Shown piece by piece: positions 24,125 through 33,257 of a stretch of 54,117 bases of DNA. The DNA is from JBFLYC01 sp040756735 (GTDB taxonomy: Bacteria; Bacillota; DSM-16504; Desulfitibacterales; Desulfitibacteraceae). The notes under the pieces are model-generated. The model saw only the letters and a list, made by a program, of their open reading frames with translations. It had not been told where the DNA came from and ran no database searches. Each line of letters starts with the position of its first letter. The stretch's first letter is position 1. Position numbers and translations under genes: made by a program. The stretch spans positions 1-54,117 of the forward strand of contig JBFLYC010000025.1 in the NCBI GenBank assembly GCA_040756735.1. Reading direction: 5' to 3'.

Positions 24125-24967
24125 TTACTCCAAATTCAAGCTTATGTCCAGGACTTGAACTGAGTGAGTCAGCTGACCGATAGATATCAAGTCCACCCCG
24201 GTGCGGGCTACTTCAACCACATTTTCCATGGAGATTCCTCCAGACGCTTCAACCAGGGCTTTTTTATCAATCAAACGCACCGCCTGGCGCATCATTTCCA
24301 GGGGCATATTGTCGAGCATGATGATATCCACGTTGTTTTCCAAGGCTTCCTTTACCTGCTCAATGGTTTCTGCTTCAACTTCAATGGAAGTAGTCACCGG
24401 AATACTGGCCCTGAGGATTTTGCATGCATTGGTTATGCTTCCGGCTGCCTTTATGTGGTTGTCTTTAATCATCACTGCACTGTGAAGGTCAAGACGATGG
24501 TTGCCGCCTCCGCCCACCCTTACTGCATATTTCTCCAGCAGCCTGAGACCTGGGGTGGTCTTACGTGTATCAATTATTCGCACGGGATATTTCTCAACCA
24601 GTTTAACATATGCGGCAGTCCTAGTGGCAATGCCCGACATACGCTGAAGGAAATTTAAAGCCACTCTTTCTCCTGTAAGGATGGTCCTGACAGAACCTGT
24701 AATATAGGCCAGGATAGTTCCCGGTCCAACTTGTTGGCCGTCTTTACACTTTTCTTCCCACATTATTCCCTGGTCAAGAGTCTCAAAAACAAGCCTGGCC
24801 ACATCTAAACCGGCAATGATGCCTCCTGCTTTGGCAAGCAAGCAGCTTTTTCCTGTATCATGCTCTTTAAAGAGGGTATCTGTAGTAATATCTCCTTTTC
24901 CAATATCCTCAAGCAGAGCTTGCCGGACAATTTCCTTTACCAGCAATGAGTTTAGTTGGAATGGCAT
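24125..24967 (-). CDS. nadC: Nicotinate-nucleotide pyrophosphorylase
   Basis: A 280-residue quinolinate phosphoribosyltransferase, converting quinolinate and PRPP to nicotinate mononucleotide, the third step of de novo NAD synthesis. Motifs are ALLEDIGKGDITTD, ERVALNFLQRMSGIAT, DTRKTTPGLRLLEKYAV, GGGGNHRLDLHSAVMIKDNH and the C-terminal VEASGGISMENV. The ATG at 24967 follows AAAGGA; an upstream TTG at 24988 overlaps the nadB stop. Last gene of niaR-nadA-nadB-nadC. Confidence 0.95.
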   Translation of the reverse strand: MPFQLNSLLVKEIVRQALLEDIGKGDITTDTLFKEHDTGKSCLLAKAGGIIAGLDVARLVFETLDQGIMWEEKCKDGQQVGPGTILAYITGSVRTILTGERVALNFLQRMSGIATRTAAYVKLVEKYPVRIIDTRKTTPGLRLLEKYAVRVGGGGNHRLDLHSAVMIKDNHIKAAGSITNACKILRASIPVTTSIEVEAETIEQVKEALENNVDIIMLDNMPLEMMRQAVRLIDKKALVEASGGISMENVVEVARTGVDLISIGQLTHSVQVLDISLNLE

Positions 24968-24984
24968 CAAGGCAACATCCTTTC

Positions 24985-26604
24985 TCAAATGTCGTTTGAA
25001 ATGAGCTGCAAAGCGGCAGGAGGAAAGTCATCCCTATAATGTGCACCGGCGCTTGTCTCATTTTGCAGTGCTGCCCGGGTCACCAGGTAAGCAATAATCA
25101 ATTTATTTTGCAGCTGGATTCCTTCAATATTTTTCATGTGATAATTCAAAAGATAAACATGACTGTGCAAAAAGTTTAGGACTTCCTTTAGACCCTGTCT
25201 ATTTCTAATAACACCTACATGTTTTTGCATATAGCCCCTGAGGCGTATGTCAATATCCTGCAGGTTCACTGGTTTCAGCGGGTTCAATGCTTGCTGCTTA
25301 TTAATAGCACATATACTATGAGAGTGGCTTTCATCAAAGCTTCTATTAATATGGAAACACTCTTCTAATCCAGGGGCTTTGTTATCTGCAATTGCTTGGG
25401 CTGTGCGGTAACTAAATACCAGGCCTTCAAGCAGAGAATTGCTTGCCAGTCTGTTAGCGCCATGTACTCCTGTACAGGCTGCTTCACCGCAGGCATACAG
25501 GCCCAGGATGCTGGTTCGGCCCCAGGTATCTGTTTTAATTCCTCCCATAAGATAATGAGCGCCGCAAGTGACGGGTATCCAGTCCCGGGCAGGGTCAAGG
25601 CCAATCTTTTGACATGCCTGGTAGATTGAAGGAAAACGTTTACTAAAGTAATTCTTATCTATATGCGTGGCGTCTAAATAAACTTGTTTTCCGGTTTTTT
25701 GTTTTTGGTCCTCAATGGCCCTGGCTACAATATCCCTGGGCGCCAGGTCAGCAAGCCTGTGATAAGCGGGCATAAACCTTTTTCCTGCCGCATTACAAAG
25801 CTTTGCGCCTTCTCCGCGAACTGCCTCAGAAATTAGAAATCCAGGCATTTGAGGATGTTCAAGCATGGTAGGGTGGAACTGCACAAATTCCATGTCAGCT
25901 ATTTCTGCCCCTGCCCTAAAAGCCATGGCAATTCCATCACCTGTTGCTTCCCAGGGGTTAGTGGTTTTCTCATAGATTTGTCCTATTCCACCGGTAGCAA
26001 TAATTACTGCCTTGGCTAAAATTAAAAAAGGATGCTGCTGGTTGTTTAGCGCTAAAACACCGCTGCACCTGTTATTGGTGCAGAGCAGGTCAACAGCCAT
26101 GGTATGTTCCATTATGTTAATGCTGCCTGCCTTTTTGAGGTGAGAAGCCAGGGTGCTGCTGATGGCCTTGCCTGTTGCATCGCCTCCGGCATGGAGTATT
26201 CGTGGGAAGCTGTGGGCTCCTTCGCGGGTTAAAGCTAATTCACCCTGCTTGCAGTCGAAGGGCACTCCCAGGTCAATTAACTCTCTTATGCGCTGGGGGC
26301 CTTCATTTGTAAGTACTTTTGCAGCTTCTTTATCACAATGTCCTGCTCCTGCCAGCAGTGTATCTTGAAGGTGATGCTCAGGTGAATCCTCCCTGCCCAA
26401 AGCTGCTGCTACTCCTCCTTGGGCCAGGACCGTGGAGCCGCCGGTAATGGTTCCTTTGGAGAGTAATACTACTTGCCCGTGCTGTGCAAGGAGCAGGGCA
26501 GCATACATGCCGGCTATACCGCTGCCAATAATCAGATATTCAGTTTCTTGTGCAGATGCAGTTAATTCATCAGCATGAAATTTTTGTAGAAATCTTGGGA
26601 ACAA
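24985..26604 (-). CDS. nadB: L-aspartate oxidase
   Basis: A 539-residue FAD enzyme that oxidises aspartate to iminoaspartate. FAD site: YLIIGSGIAGMYAALLLA. Also GGSTVLAQGGVAAAL, the catalytic region LTREGAHSFPRILHAGGDATG, GAEIADMEFVQFHPT, and HGANRLASNSLLEGLVFSYR. In anaerobes fumarate or another acceptor replaces oxygen. The TTG start at 26604 is 12 bases from AGGAGG, rather far, so the true start may differ slightly. nadC follows 17 bp after its stop. Confidence 0.94.
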   Translation of the reverse strand: MFPRFLQKFHADELTASAQETEYLIIGSGIAGMYAALLLAQHGQVVLLSKGTITGGSTVLAQGGVAAALGREDSPEHHLQDTLLAGAGHCDKEAAKVLTNEGPQRIRELIDLGVPFDCKQGELALTREGAHSFPRILHAGGDATGKAISSTLASHLKKAGSINIMEHTMAVDLLCTNNRCSGVLALNNQQHPFLILAKAVIIATGGIGQIYEKTTNPWEATGDGIAMAFRAGAEIADMEFVQFHPTMLEHPQMPGFLISEAVRGEGAKLCNAAGKRFMPAYHRLADLAPRDIVARAIEDQKQKTGKQVYLDATHIDKNYFSKRFPSIYQACQKIGLDPARDWIPVTCGAHYLMGGIKTDTWGRTSILGLYACGEAACTGVHGANRLASNSLLEGLVFSYRTAQAIADNKAPGLEECFHINRSFDESHSHSICAINKQQALNPLKPVNLQDIDIRLRGYMQKHVGVIRNRQGLKEVLNFLHSHVYLLNYHMKNIEGIQLQNKLIIAYLVTRAALQNETSAGAHYRDDFPPAALQLISNDI

Positions 26605-26660
26605 AAGGCATTCAAACCTCCTCTTTTGCTTCTCAGTACAGTTTTGGCAAGTTTATTTGT

Positions 26661-27584
26661 TCAAGTTACAGCCAGCATTCGCTGCAGGGCGTTATATGCC
26701 CTGCTTCTAACAGGTTCCTCAACAACAACTCGTGGTTCTCCGGTCTTAAGAGCTTCCAGTACTTTAGGCAGATTGGTCATTTTCATGTTGACGCAGATGA
26801 GCTTGGCAGAAAGCAGGTAAAATTGCTTTTGCGGGCTGTCGAATTTTAACCTGTAAAGAATACCCATTTCAGTTCCCACAATGATTTTTTGCGCTGCACT
26901 TTGACGAGCAAATCTAAGGATTGCTGAAGTGCTGCCCACAAAATCAGCCCTTGATACTACCTCAGGACGACATTCGGGGTGGACGGCTATTACTGCATCG
27001 GGATGCAGTTCCCTGACTTTATCCACGTCTTCACCGGTTACCCTTTGATGAGTAATGCAGTATCCTTTCCAGGGAATGATTTCCTTATCTGTCTGTTTGG
27101 CAACCCAATGGGCCAAATTGCCATCCGGGACAAACAAAATTTGCCTTTCACCGAGGGAGTGCACTACTTTTACAGCGTTAGAAGATGTACAGCAGATATC
27201 ACTTTCAGCTTTTACTGCAGCAGAAGTATTTACATAACTGACAACAGCTGCCTGTGGATACTCGTCTTTTTTAGCGGATAATTCCTCAGGGGTTACTGTG
27301 TCTGCAAGGGGGCAGCCCGCATTCTTCTCAGGCAGCAGGATAGTTTTTTCCGGGGCCAGGATTGCTGCACTCTCGGCCATAAAATGTACCCCGCAAAAAA
27401 CAATCACTTCTGCATCTGTGGCAGCAGCCTGCTGGCTTAGACCAAAGGAATCCCCGGTATAATCAGCAATTTCTTGAATTTCATCAGGTTGGTAGTTATG
27501 GGCCAGGATAATGGCCTTTTTTGCTCTTTTAAGCTCCATAATTTCTTTTTTGGTTTTTTCTGTTTGAAGTTCTTGAGACATCAC
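26661..27584 (-). CDS. nadA: Quinolinate synthase
   Basis: A 307-residue enzyme that condenses iminoaspartate with dihydroxyacetone phosphate to quinolinate using a 4Fe-4S cluster. Motifs are AIILAHNYQPDEIQEIADY and GDSFGLSQQAA. The three cluster cysteines are visible in VFCGVHFMAESAA, ICCTSSNAVKV and VHPECRPEV. The start is GTG 27584 or the adjacent ATG. An imperfect inverted repeat (CAGGTGT/ATACCTG) lies upstream at about 27630, a possible operator. Confidence 0.95.
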   Translation of the reverse strand: MMSQELQTEKTKKEIMELKRAKKAIILAHNYQPDEIQEIADYTGDSFGLSQQAAATDAEVIVFCGVHFMAESAAILAPEKTILLPEKNAGCPLADTVTPEELSAKKDEYPQAAVVSYVNTSAAVKAESDICCTSSNAVKVVHSLGERQILFVPDGNLAHWVAKQTDKEIIPWKGYCITHQRVTGEDVDKVRELHPDAVIAVHPECRPEVVSRADFVGSTSAILRFARQSAAQKIIVGTEMGILYRLKFDSPQKQFYLLSAKLICVNMKMTNLPKVLEALKTGEPRVVVEEPVRSRAYNALQRMLAVT

Positions 27585-27653
27585 AATAATTTATGCTCCC
27601 TTCAGGCGGTATTATCATGTCAGGTATCTTTACACCTGCTGGCAAAAAAATAA

Positions 27654-28169
27654 TTACTGCAGCAGGATTCCTGCTTGTGCCAGTTCTTGTTCAATGCGGG
27701 AAAATACCTCCTCGCTCACAGCTTCAACTGTGTGCAGGTGGACGCCATTGGTTAATACTGAAAGGGGTTTTGCCTTGGAGGACTGCAGGTTTGCTACAAA
27801 GTTTTCCACATCAAGCCTGGAACTCAACATTAACAACCCTCGCAGCTCCCCGTACAAGGGATGTTCCACAATCACATCAACAACTCTTCCCCCTGCATCG
27901 ACAATAATCTTTAGCTCTTCTTCCATACCGGCTGTATCATGCTGCGTGGCAAAAGTTCTGGTGAGTACAGACCCTGTCAAAACATTAAGCATAAGGTACC
28001 CCTGGGGGGTGGCCAGAATTTGTTCACCTTTAGCTCGCAGGAGTGAAATATCCTGAACTATGACCTGGCGGCTTACTGACAGCCTACGTGCTAAATCGGA
28101 ACCAGCAGTAGGCTGTTCTGCCTCAGATAATATTTTTTTAATAAGCTCTCTTCGTGCTTCACCGTGCAA
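27654..28169 (-). CDS. niaR: NiaR-type NAD biosynthesis repressor
   Basis: A 171-residue regulator. The N-terminal helix-turn-helix (DLARRLSVSRQVIVQDISLLRAKG) is followed by a 3H domain with its conserved histidines (TQHD, VEHPLYGEL, GVHLHTVEA). NiaR represses NAD synthesis or niacin uptake genes when niacin is present. Position just upstream of nadABC on the same strand fits. TTG start behind GGAGGGC. Confidence 0.9.
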   Translation of the reverse strand: MHGEARRELIKKILSEAEQPTAGSDLARRLSVSRQVIVQDISLLRAKGEQILATPQGYLMLNVLTGSVLTRTFATQHDTAGMEEELKIIVDAGGRVVDVIVEHPLYGELRGLLMLSSRLDVENFVANLQSSKAKPLSVLTNGVHLHTVEAVSEEVFSRIEQELAQAGILLQ

Positions 28170-28415
28170 AATAAAATTGCCCTCCTGCCCAACATGGAAT
28201 GTTTTGCGGACATTTTACCATATATTAAGCCAGGACACAACTGAAAACCTACTCAGAAAACCCACTCAGAAAACCCACTAAGATTTTACTCCTAAGATTT
28301 AACTCATAGACATGTTTTGTAAAACCTTCTTTGTATGGAAAAGCTCTAACATGGAAAAGCTTCTTTACACTTAATTTCCATGGTATAATTCATATTAATT
28401 AAAGGGGGGATTTAA
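28170..28415. promoter_or_regulatory. Divergent promoter region of niaR and the M24 peptidase gene
   Basis: On the plus strand an extended -10 box TGGTATAAT (28381-28389) precedes the peptidase gene by about 27 bp. Three tandem copies of a 13-bp unit (AAAACCCACTCAG type) lie at about 28243-28280. I found no clear NiaR operator. Confidence 0.45.
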
Positions 28416-29651
28416 ATGGCAGCTGGGGGAGATAAGGGGACAATCAGCACAGGTTGGCGGAGAGTGTTGGAGCTTCAAAAGTCCATCCAAAGCGGTGGCT
28501 TAAGTGGAGCATTAATACATAAACCGGAAAATATTTATTATTTTTCAAGGGTGTTTCCCATAGAGCCCTCCTTTCTTATTGTTCCTTACCAGGGAGAACC
28601 CGAACTGGTTGTTGCTTCCTCCAGCTTCAAGGAAGCCTCCAGGGATTCCCTGCTTCCGGTTACGGCAGGAGAGCTGGACATTACCAGGACGGTCCGTGAA
28701 CGCCTGTTGAAGAGAGGATGCCTTGTCAGTGAAAAGGCAGCCCCTTTAAAGCGCCTTTGGCATAATATTCAGGGACAGCACCTGGGAGTGGAGTTCGATT
28801 ATTTTAACCTTAATCTTAAAAAATATTTGCAAGCAGGTTCCTGCCTGGATATAACCCCAATTATCAATGAGATGCGCATGATAAAAGACAGTAGTGAAAT
28901 AAGCTGCCTTAAAGAAGCATGCCGCATTGCCGATGCGGCAATGGCAGAGACTGCATCTTTAATACGTGCTGGCATGACGGAGCGTGAAGTTTCTGGTTTG
29001 ATGGACCGCTTTATCAAAGCCAGGGGGGCAGACGAAAGTAAAGCCAGGGTTCGCGCAGGAGTAAATTCAGCCAAGGCCTTCACACGCTGGATGGGGGGCG
29101 AAGTGGTTGAAGGCCCCCTGCTTATAGACTATGGAGCAAGGGTCCAGGGCTACTGGTCAGACATTGCCAGGACTTTTTACGTTGGCAAAAATCCTGATCC
29201 GCTTTTTGAGAAAATATACACCCTGGTGCAAGATGCGCAGCTCAAGGGGTTCGAACAGATGCTGCCAGGCAAAAGTATTTATCAAGTGGAAGAAGCAATA
29301 CGCAGGGTTTTTGCTGCCCAGGGCTATGATCAAAAGATGATTTATACGGCAGGCCATGGAATAGGGTTGGAAATTCATGAAGAACCTATTTTAAGCATGC
29401 CGCCCCAGTACGAAGAAGAACACCCTGAATATCCCAGCTGGTCCCAGGCTGCAAAGATTTACCAGACAATGGTCAACCAGGGCGGCAAAGAAATTGGGCC
29501 TGTCTTTGCCAGGGGCCAAACCTATGCCTTGGAGCCAGGCATCTACATAGAAAAGTTTGGCATACGCATAGAGGATATGGTCCTAATTGGGGATAATCCG
29601 GAGTTAATGTCTTCATATCCAAGAAAATTGGAAGAAGTGACCATTGGCTGA
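28416..29651 (+). CDS. M24-family metallopeptidase (Xaa-Pro aminopeptidase-like)
   Basis: A 411-residue protein with a creatinase-type N-terminal domain and a pita-bread catalytic domain from about residue 165. The five metal ligands are visible: Asp in LIDYGAR, Asp in WSDIARTF, His in AGHGIGLEIHEEP, Glu in LEPGIYI and Glu in IRIEDMV. It should remove N-terminal residues before proline with two metal ions. A segment of about 35 residues rich in Tyr and Glu (near residues 330-365) is an insertion relative to short PepQ enzymes. A clear AAGGGGGG site precedes the ATG. Confidence 0.9.
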   Translation: MAAGGDKGTISTGWRRVLELQKSIQSGGLSGALIHKPENIYYFSRVFPIEPSFLIVPYQGEPELVVASSSFKEASRDSLLPVTAGELDITRTVRERLLKRGCLVSEKAAPLKRLWHNIQGQHLGVEFDYFNLNLKKYLQAGSCLDITPIINEMRMIKDSSEISCLKEACRIADAAMAETASLIRAGMTEREVSGLMDRFIKARGADESKARVRAGVNSAKAFTRWMGGEVVEGPLLIDYGARVQGYWSDIARTFYVGKNPDPLFEKIYTLVQDAQLKGFEQMLPGKSIYQVEEAIRRVFAAQGYDQKMIYTAGHGIGLEIHEEPILSMPPQYEEEHPEYPSWSQAAKIYQTMVNQGGKEIGPVFARGQTYALEPGIYIEKFGIRIEDMVLIGDNPELMSSYPRKLEEVTIG

Positions 29652-29715
29652 TGCTGGTTAAGGATTTCTTTTCTTGGTATAGAGCAAACTATAATTATAA
29701 TTATAATTAAGATTG

Positions 29716-29760
29716 TGACAAATGTCATAGATTGACAGGTGTATCATGTTATATTATATT
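29716..29760 (+). promoter_or_regulatory. Promoter of the cupin gene with an upstream palindrome
   Basis: TTGACA (29732-29737) and TATATT (29755-29760) are 17 bp apart. Immediately upstream TGACA (29716-29720) and TGTCA (29723-29727) form a compact inverted repeat that could bind a dimeric regulator. Confidence 0.55.
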
Positions 29761-29861
29761 GAAGATAATCTTCAATGCTGAAAGCGGGAAGGCTTCTGAC
29801 CCAATGTTGGAGGTGTGTCCCCCTTAATTAAACAATTATTAACGAAAGGAGAGTTTCTACC

Positions 29862-30215
29862 ATGGAGAAACAAGTGTTAATTAAAAACATTCCCTTTTCC
29901 CAGGCCCTTGTGATGCAGGATTTAGTAGATTACAGGGAGGGCGCTGTAATCAGCAGGACCCTGGCCCAGAGAGATGATTTAAGCATAACCCTTTTTGCCT
30001 TTGACAAGGGGGAAGGTATAAGCGCCCATTCAGCTTCTGGGGACGCCCTGGTTTATATTATGGATGGTGTTGCGGAAATAACAATCGGGGACGAAAAATT
30101 GAGAGCTTCTGCAGGTGAAGTAGTTGTGATGCCTGCCAATATTCCTCATGCCCTGGATGCTTTGGAGAGGTTCAAGATGTTTTTGGTTGTGGTAAAACCA
30201 CAAAAAAGTACATAA
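29862..30215 (+). CDS. Single-domain cupin protein
   Basis: A 117-residue cupin. Motif 1 (GEGISAHSASGDALVYIMDG) and motif 2 (GEVVVMPANIPHALDALE) hold the histidines and glutamate-equivalent positions for a metal. Small stand-alone cupins of this type are common in anaerobes and are often linked to stress or sensing; no substrate can be read. It has its own promoter, an AAAGGAGAG site and a terminator, so it is a one-gene unit. Confidence 0.85.
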   Translation: MEKQVLIKNIPFSQALVMQDLVDYREGAVISRTLAQRDDLSITLFAFDKGEGISAHSASGDALVYIMDGVAEITIGDEKLRASAGEVVVMPANIPHALDALERFKMFLVVVKPQKST

Positions 30216-30234
30216 CCTATTCGGTGGTGTTTTT

Positions 30235-30259
30235 GCCGGCTTTTAAACTGGCTTTTTTT
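30235..30259 (+). terminator. Terminator after the cupin gene
   Basis: GCCGG (30235-30239) pairs with CTGGC (30248-30252, one G-T pair) followed by seven Ts. Confidence 0.6.
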
Positions 30260-30386
30260 ATGTCCCCTTTCACCTATTGGGGACCGGATGTTCCTCAATT
30301 CTATAAGAAAGAACATGTTTCCTTTTGATTGTTTTCAATATTTTAATGACTAATTTGGAATATTATTTATGAAGGGAGTGTCGCTT

Positions 30387-31361
30387 TTGGCTGGACTGGC
30401 GTTTTTAAGTATTGCTGGTTTTGTGCTGTTGTATTTGGGAGGAGAATACTTGGTAAAGGGAGCTGCAAATCTGGCTCTTTCTCTTGGTATAAGCGCAGGG
30501 ATCATAGGTTTGACTATAGTGTCAGCCGGTACTTCTTCTCCGGAACTTGTGGTGAGCTTACTGGCAGCGTTAAATGGGAAAAGCGCCATAAGTTTAGGTA
30601 ACATTGTGGGAAGCAACCTGGCAAATATTGGAGTCATTGTTGGTCTAACCGCTATTGTACGGCCTATCCCTATTCATTGGACCTTTTTAAGGGTAGATAT
30701 GCCTGTCATGTTGCTGGCTTTCTTTCTTTATTATGTTTTCGCTGTTTCCGGTACAATCAGTAGAGGTAATGGAGCAGTCCTGCTTGCTATTTTTTTCATC
30801 TATCTTATTTATTACACAGTAAAGGTCATTAAAAGCAGTCGTAAAAACAGGTCAGACAATGCAGCTGCTAAATTCGACAGCGCCAGCCTGGAAAAAACCG
30901 GCAGTCCTCTAAAAAATGTTGCCTGGATTGTATTAGGTACAAGCCTTTTAATCCTTGGAGGCCACATTTTAGTGGAATCAGCCACTAAAATTGCCACAAT
31001 TATTGGCATTTCTCAGTGGGTAATTGCCCTGTCCATGGTGGCTGTGGGTACCTCCTTGCCTGAATTGACAACCTCCCTGGTTGCTGCTGTGCGCGGCCAT
31101 TCGGAAATTGTAATTGGCAATGTTATAGGCAGCAACATATTTAATGTGCTGTTTGTGCAGTCAACTGTCGGCGTTATCCAACCAATACCCGTGCAATGGT
31201 CATTTATTACCTTTGAATTTCCAGTAATGCTGGCTGCTGCTGTAATCTTGTTTTTTATCTTAAGAACTAATTATCTGGTCAGCCGATTGGAAGGGGTTTT
31301 GCTGTTTACCGGTTATATTTTGGTTATACTATATGCCTTTTTAAGAAACCCCATAAGTTAA
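30387..31361 (+). CDS. Calcium/sodium antiporter (CaCA family, YrbG-like)
   Basis: A 324-residue membrane protein built from two inverted halves of five helices. Each half carries the alpha-repeat: TIVSAGTSSPELVVSLLAA then GNIVGSNLANIG, and MVAVGTSLPELTTSLVAA then GNVIGSNIFNVL. The acidic residues in the SPEL/LPEL motifs bind the ion. It would exchange sodium or protons for calcium. The TTG at 30387 is eight bases after AAGGGAG; the ATG at 30369 has no site. Confidence 0.9.
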   Translation: MAGLAFLSIAGFVLLYLGGEYLVKGAANLALSLGISAGIIGLTIVSAGTSSPELVVSLLAALNGKSAISLGNIVGSNLANIGVIVGLTAIVRPIPIHWTFLRVDMPVMLLAFFLYYVFAVSGTISRGNGAVLLAIFFIYLIYYTVKVIKSSRKNRSDNAAAKFDSASLEKTGSPLKNVAWIVLGTSLLILGGHILVESATKIATIIGISQWVIALSMVAVGTSLPELTTSLVAAVRGHSEIVIGNVIGSNIFNVLFVQSTVGVIQPIPVQWSFITFEFPVMLAAAVILFFILRTNYLVSRLEGVLLFTGYILVILYAFLRNPIS

Positions 31362-31580
31362 TTTTATGCCCCGAAGATTATTCTGTTTCCTGGCATTTTA
31401 ATCTAGGAGTTAAGATACTTTTAAATATTTTATAACTATCGGAAGTAATGGTTATTGACAGGTAATTAACCATGGGAGTAGAATGATGTTGATATGAACT
31501 TACCAAATTCTACATATAGTTAACTGGATTGGGATTTGGTGTACTTCAAAAAATGAAATAAATGAATAGGGGGAGAGAGA

Positions 31581-31748
31581 ATGGCAGTAAAAATTGACAA
31601 GGATGTTTGTAATGCTTGCGGTTCCTGTGTAGATGCTTGCGCATTTGAAGCTATCACAGTGGATGACTATGCAGTTGTGAATGAAGAGGAATGTACTGAG
31701 TGTGAATCTTGTATCGATGAGTGCCCAAGTGGGGCAATTAGTATCTAA
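31581..31748 (+). CDS. Small 2[4Fe-4S] ferredoxin
   Basis: A 55-residue clostridial-type ferredoxin with CNACGSCVDACAFEAI and CTECESCIDECPSGAI, each completing a 4Fe-4S cluster. It is a likely electron acceptor for 2-oxoacid oxidoreductases such as the VOR encoded here. The ATG follows AGGGGGAGAG. It is a single-gene unit with its own terminator. Confidence 0.93.
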   Translation: MAVKIDKDVCNACGSCVDACAFEAITVDDYAVVNEEECTECESCIDECPSGAISI

Positions 31749-31794
31749 ATAGCCGGTTGAAAAGATAAGCTTTGAAAAGATAAGTTTTAAAGTT

Positions 31795-31831
31795 AAGCCC
31801 CTGATCCATCAAGGCCAGGGGCTTATAATTT
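31795..31831 (+). terminator. Terminator after the ferredoxin gene
   Basis: AAGCCCCTG (31795-31803) pairs perfectly with CAGGGGCTT (31816-31824), followed by ATAATTTTT. Confidence 0.8.
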
Positions 31832-31899
31832 TTCATAAAATGCTTTCAATGCTTTTTGCAGCCTGATTATGCTTTCTGCTTTCATCATTCGTTAGATTC

Positions 31900-32667
31900 C
31901 TATAGAAAAAGGTCAAATACTCCAAGGAGTTTTAAAGCCATGGCAATGACCGAGACAGATAAAACTACCTTAATCCATTTGTCACCCTTGGATACTGCAA
32001 AAACTGTTCCCAACCAAGCTCCCACTGCATTTCCTGCTGCAAGAATTAAACCTATTACCCAGTTTACATTGCCAGATTGAACAAAGACTATCAAGGATGT
32101 AATGATATACAATCCTACAACAAATACTTTTAAGCTGTTGATTTTAACCAGGGACAGGCCTGTTAAGACTGACAAGCTCGCAATTATTATAAAACCAACC
32201 CCTGCTTGTATAAAACCTCCGTATACGCCGATAAAGAAAAAAGCCGCAGCGGCTAAAATCTTTTTTTCCCTGCTCATCTCTTCATTATCATATTTGATGT
32301 ATTTCTTATGGGGTTCAAATAAGATAACAACAAGGACCAGGAGCATTACAAGGGCCAGCACCTTGTTAAACACTTCATCTGGCAGGTTGATGGCAAGCTT
32401 TGCCCCGAGTACTGAGCCCGCCATGGCAGGCACTCCAAGGAGCAAACCAAATTTTAAATCAAAAAAGCCCTTGTGTCGAAAACCTGCTACAGCAACCAAA
32501 TTTTGTACCAAAACAGCAACACGGTTGGTCCCATTGGCCATGGCTGAGGGCATGCCCAAAAAAATCAACATGGGCATGGTCAGCAAAGAACCCCCTCCAC
32601 CCACGGTGTTTAAAAAACCTGCCACCACGCCGGCAGCTAAAACCAGGACAATATAATAATCAGGCAA
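31900..32667 (-). CDS. TSUP/TauE-SafE family permease
   Basis: A 255-residue membrane protein with about eight helices in two repeats. The family signature GVVAGFLNTVGGGGSLLTMPML is at the N-terminus and GVYGGFIQAGVGFIIIASL begins the second half. The family exports or imports sulfite, sulfonates and other sulfur- or carbon-containing anions; no substrate is evident from neighbours. TTG start behind AGGAGAG. Confidence 0.88.
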   Translation of the reverse strand: MPDYYIVLVLAAGVVAGFLNTVGGGGSLLTMPMLIFLGMPSAMANGTNRVAVLVQNLVAVAGFRHKGFFDLKFGLLLGVPAMAGSVLGAKLAINLPDEVFNKVLALVMLLVLVVILFEPHKKYIKYDNEEMSREKKILAAAAFFFIGVYGGFIQAGVGFIIIASLSVLTGLSLVKINSLKVFVVGLYIITSLIVFVQSGNVNWVIGLILAAGNAVGAWLGTVFAVSKGDKWIKVVLSVSVIAMALKLLGVFDLFL

Positions 32668-32699
32668 TACAGCGCTCTCCTTTGCATTTAAGTAATTAT

Positions 32700-33254
32700 T
32701 TATTTAGCTAATTTTTCAAGTCTATCAACCCTGGCAACAAGGTACCTGGTGTCGGTGGAGATATCTTCTAATTTTTTGTCATGGATATCCAGCTTCTCTC
32801 CATATTTATTGAATATTTTGCTGTGTTCGTCCAGCTTCTCTCCATATTCATTGAGTATTTTGCTATGCTCATCCAGCTTTCTTCCATGTTCATCAAGTTT
32901 CTTGCTGTGTTCGTCCAGCTTTTTTCCATGTTCATCAAGTTTCTTGCTATGCTCGTCCAGCTTTTTTCCATGTTCATCAAGTTTCTTGCTATGCTCGTCC
33001 AGCTTTTTTCCATGAATTGTCAGGATATTTTCAATATTTTCCAGCTTTTGCCCATGGAGCTTTACGGTGCTATCAAGATTATCTAGTTTTTGAGAATTAA
33101 CTTGAATAGCTTCAAAAGCAGCTTGGATTTTATTGGCGATATCATGTTCAATACGTGCTTCAATTTTTAATTGGCCCTGCTTTAAATCTTTAACTTCATT
33201 ATCAATGCTTGCAACTTTCTGAGCAATTAATTCTAGAAGGTCTCTTTCAGTCAT
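32700..33254 (-). CDS. Coiled-coil protein with KKLDEHS/KKLDEHG repeats
   Basis: A 184-residue protein that is helical throughout. The middle contains about ten heptads alternating between KKLDEHS and KKLDEHG, so the DNA unit is 42 bp made of two 21-bp halves. The last heptads diverge (ILNEYGEKL; IFNKYGEKL). The N-terminus (TERDLLELIAQKVASIDNEVKDL) and C-terminus (YLVARVDRLEKLA) resemble those of many clostridial coiled-coil proteins of unknown function. ATG 33254 or TTG 33257. Compare the analogous protein at 4803. Confidence 0.75.
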   Translation of the reverse strand: MTERDLLELIAQKVASIDNEVKDLKQGQLKIEARIEHDIANKIQAAFEAIQVNSQKLDNLDSTVKLHGQKLENIENILTIHGKKLDEHSKKLDEHGKKLDEHSKKLDEHGKKLDEHSKKLDEHGRKLDEHSKILNEYGEKLDEHSKIFNKYGEKLDIHDKKLEDISTDTRYLVARVDRLEKLAK

Positions 33255-33257
33255 CAA

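Noticed and set aside
32749..33086. Open frames opposite the coiled-coil gene (Ser/Cys/Phe-rich repeats)
   Set aside because: They are antisense shadows of the 42-bp repeat; composition is implausible and there is no ribosome site.
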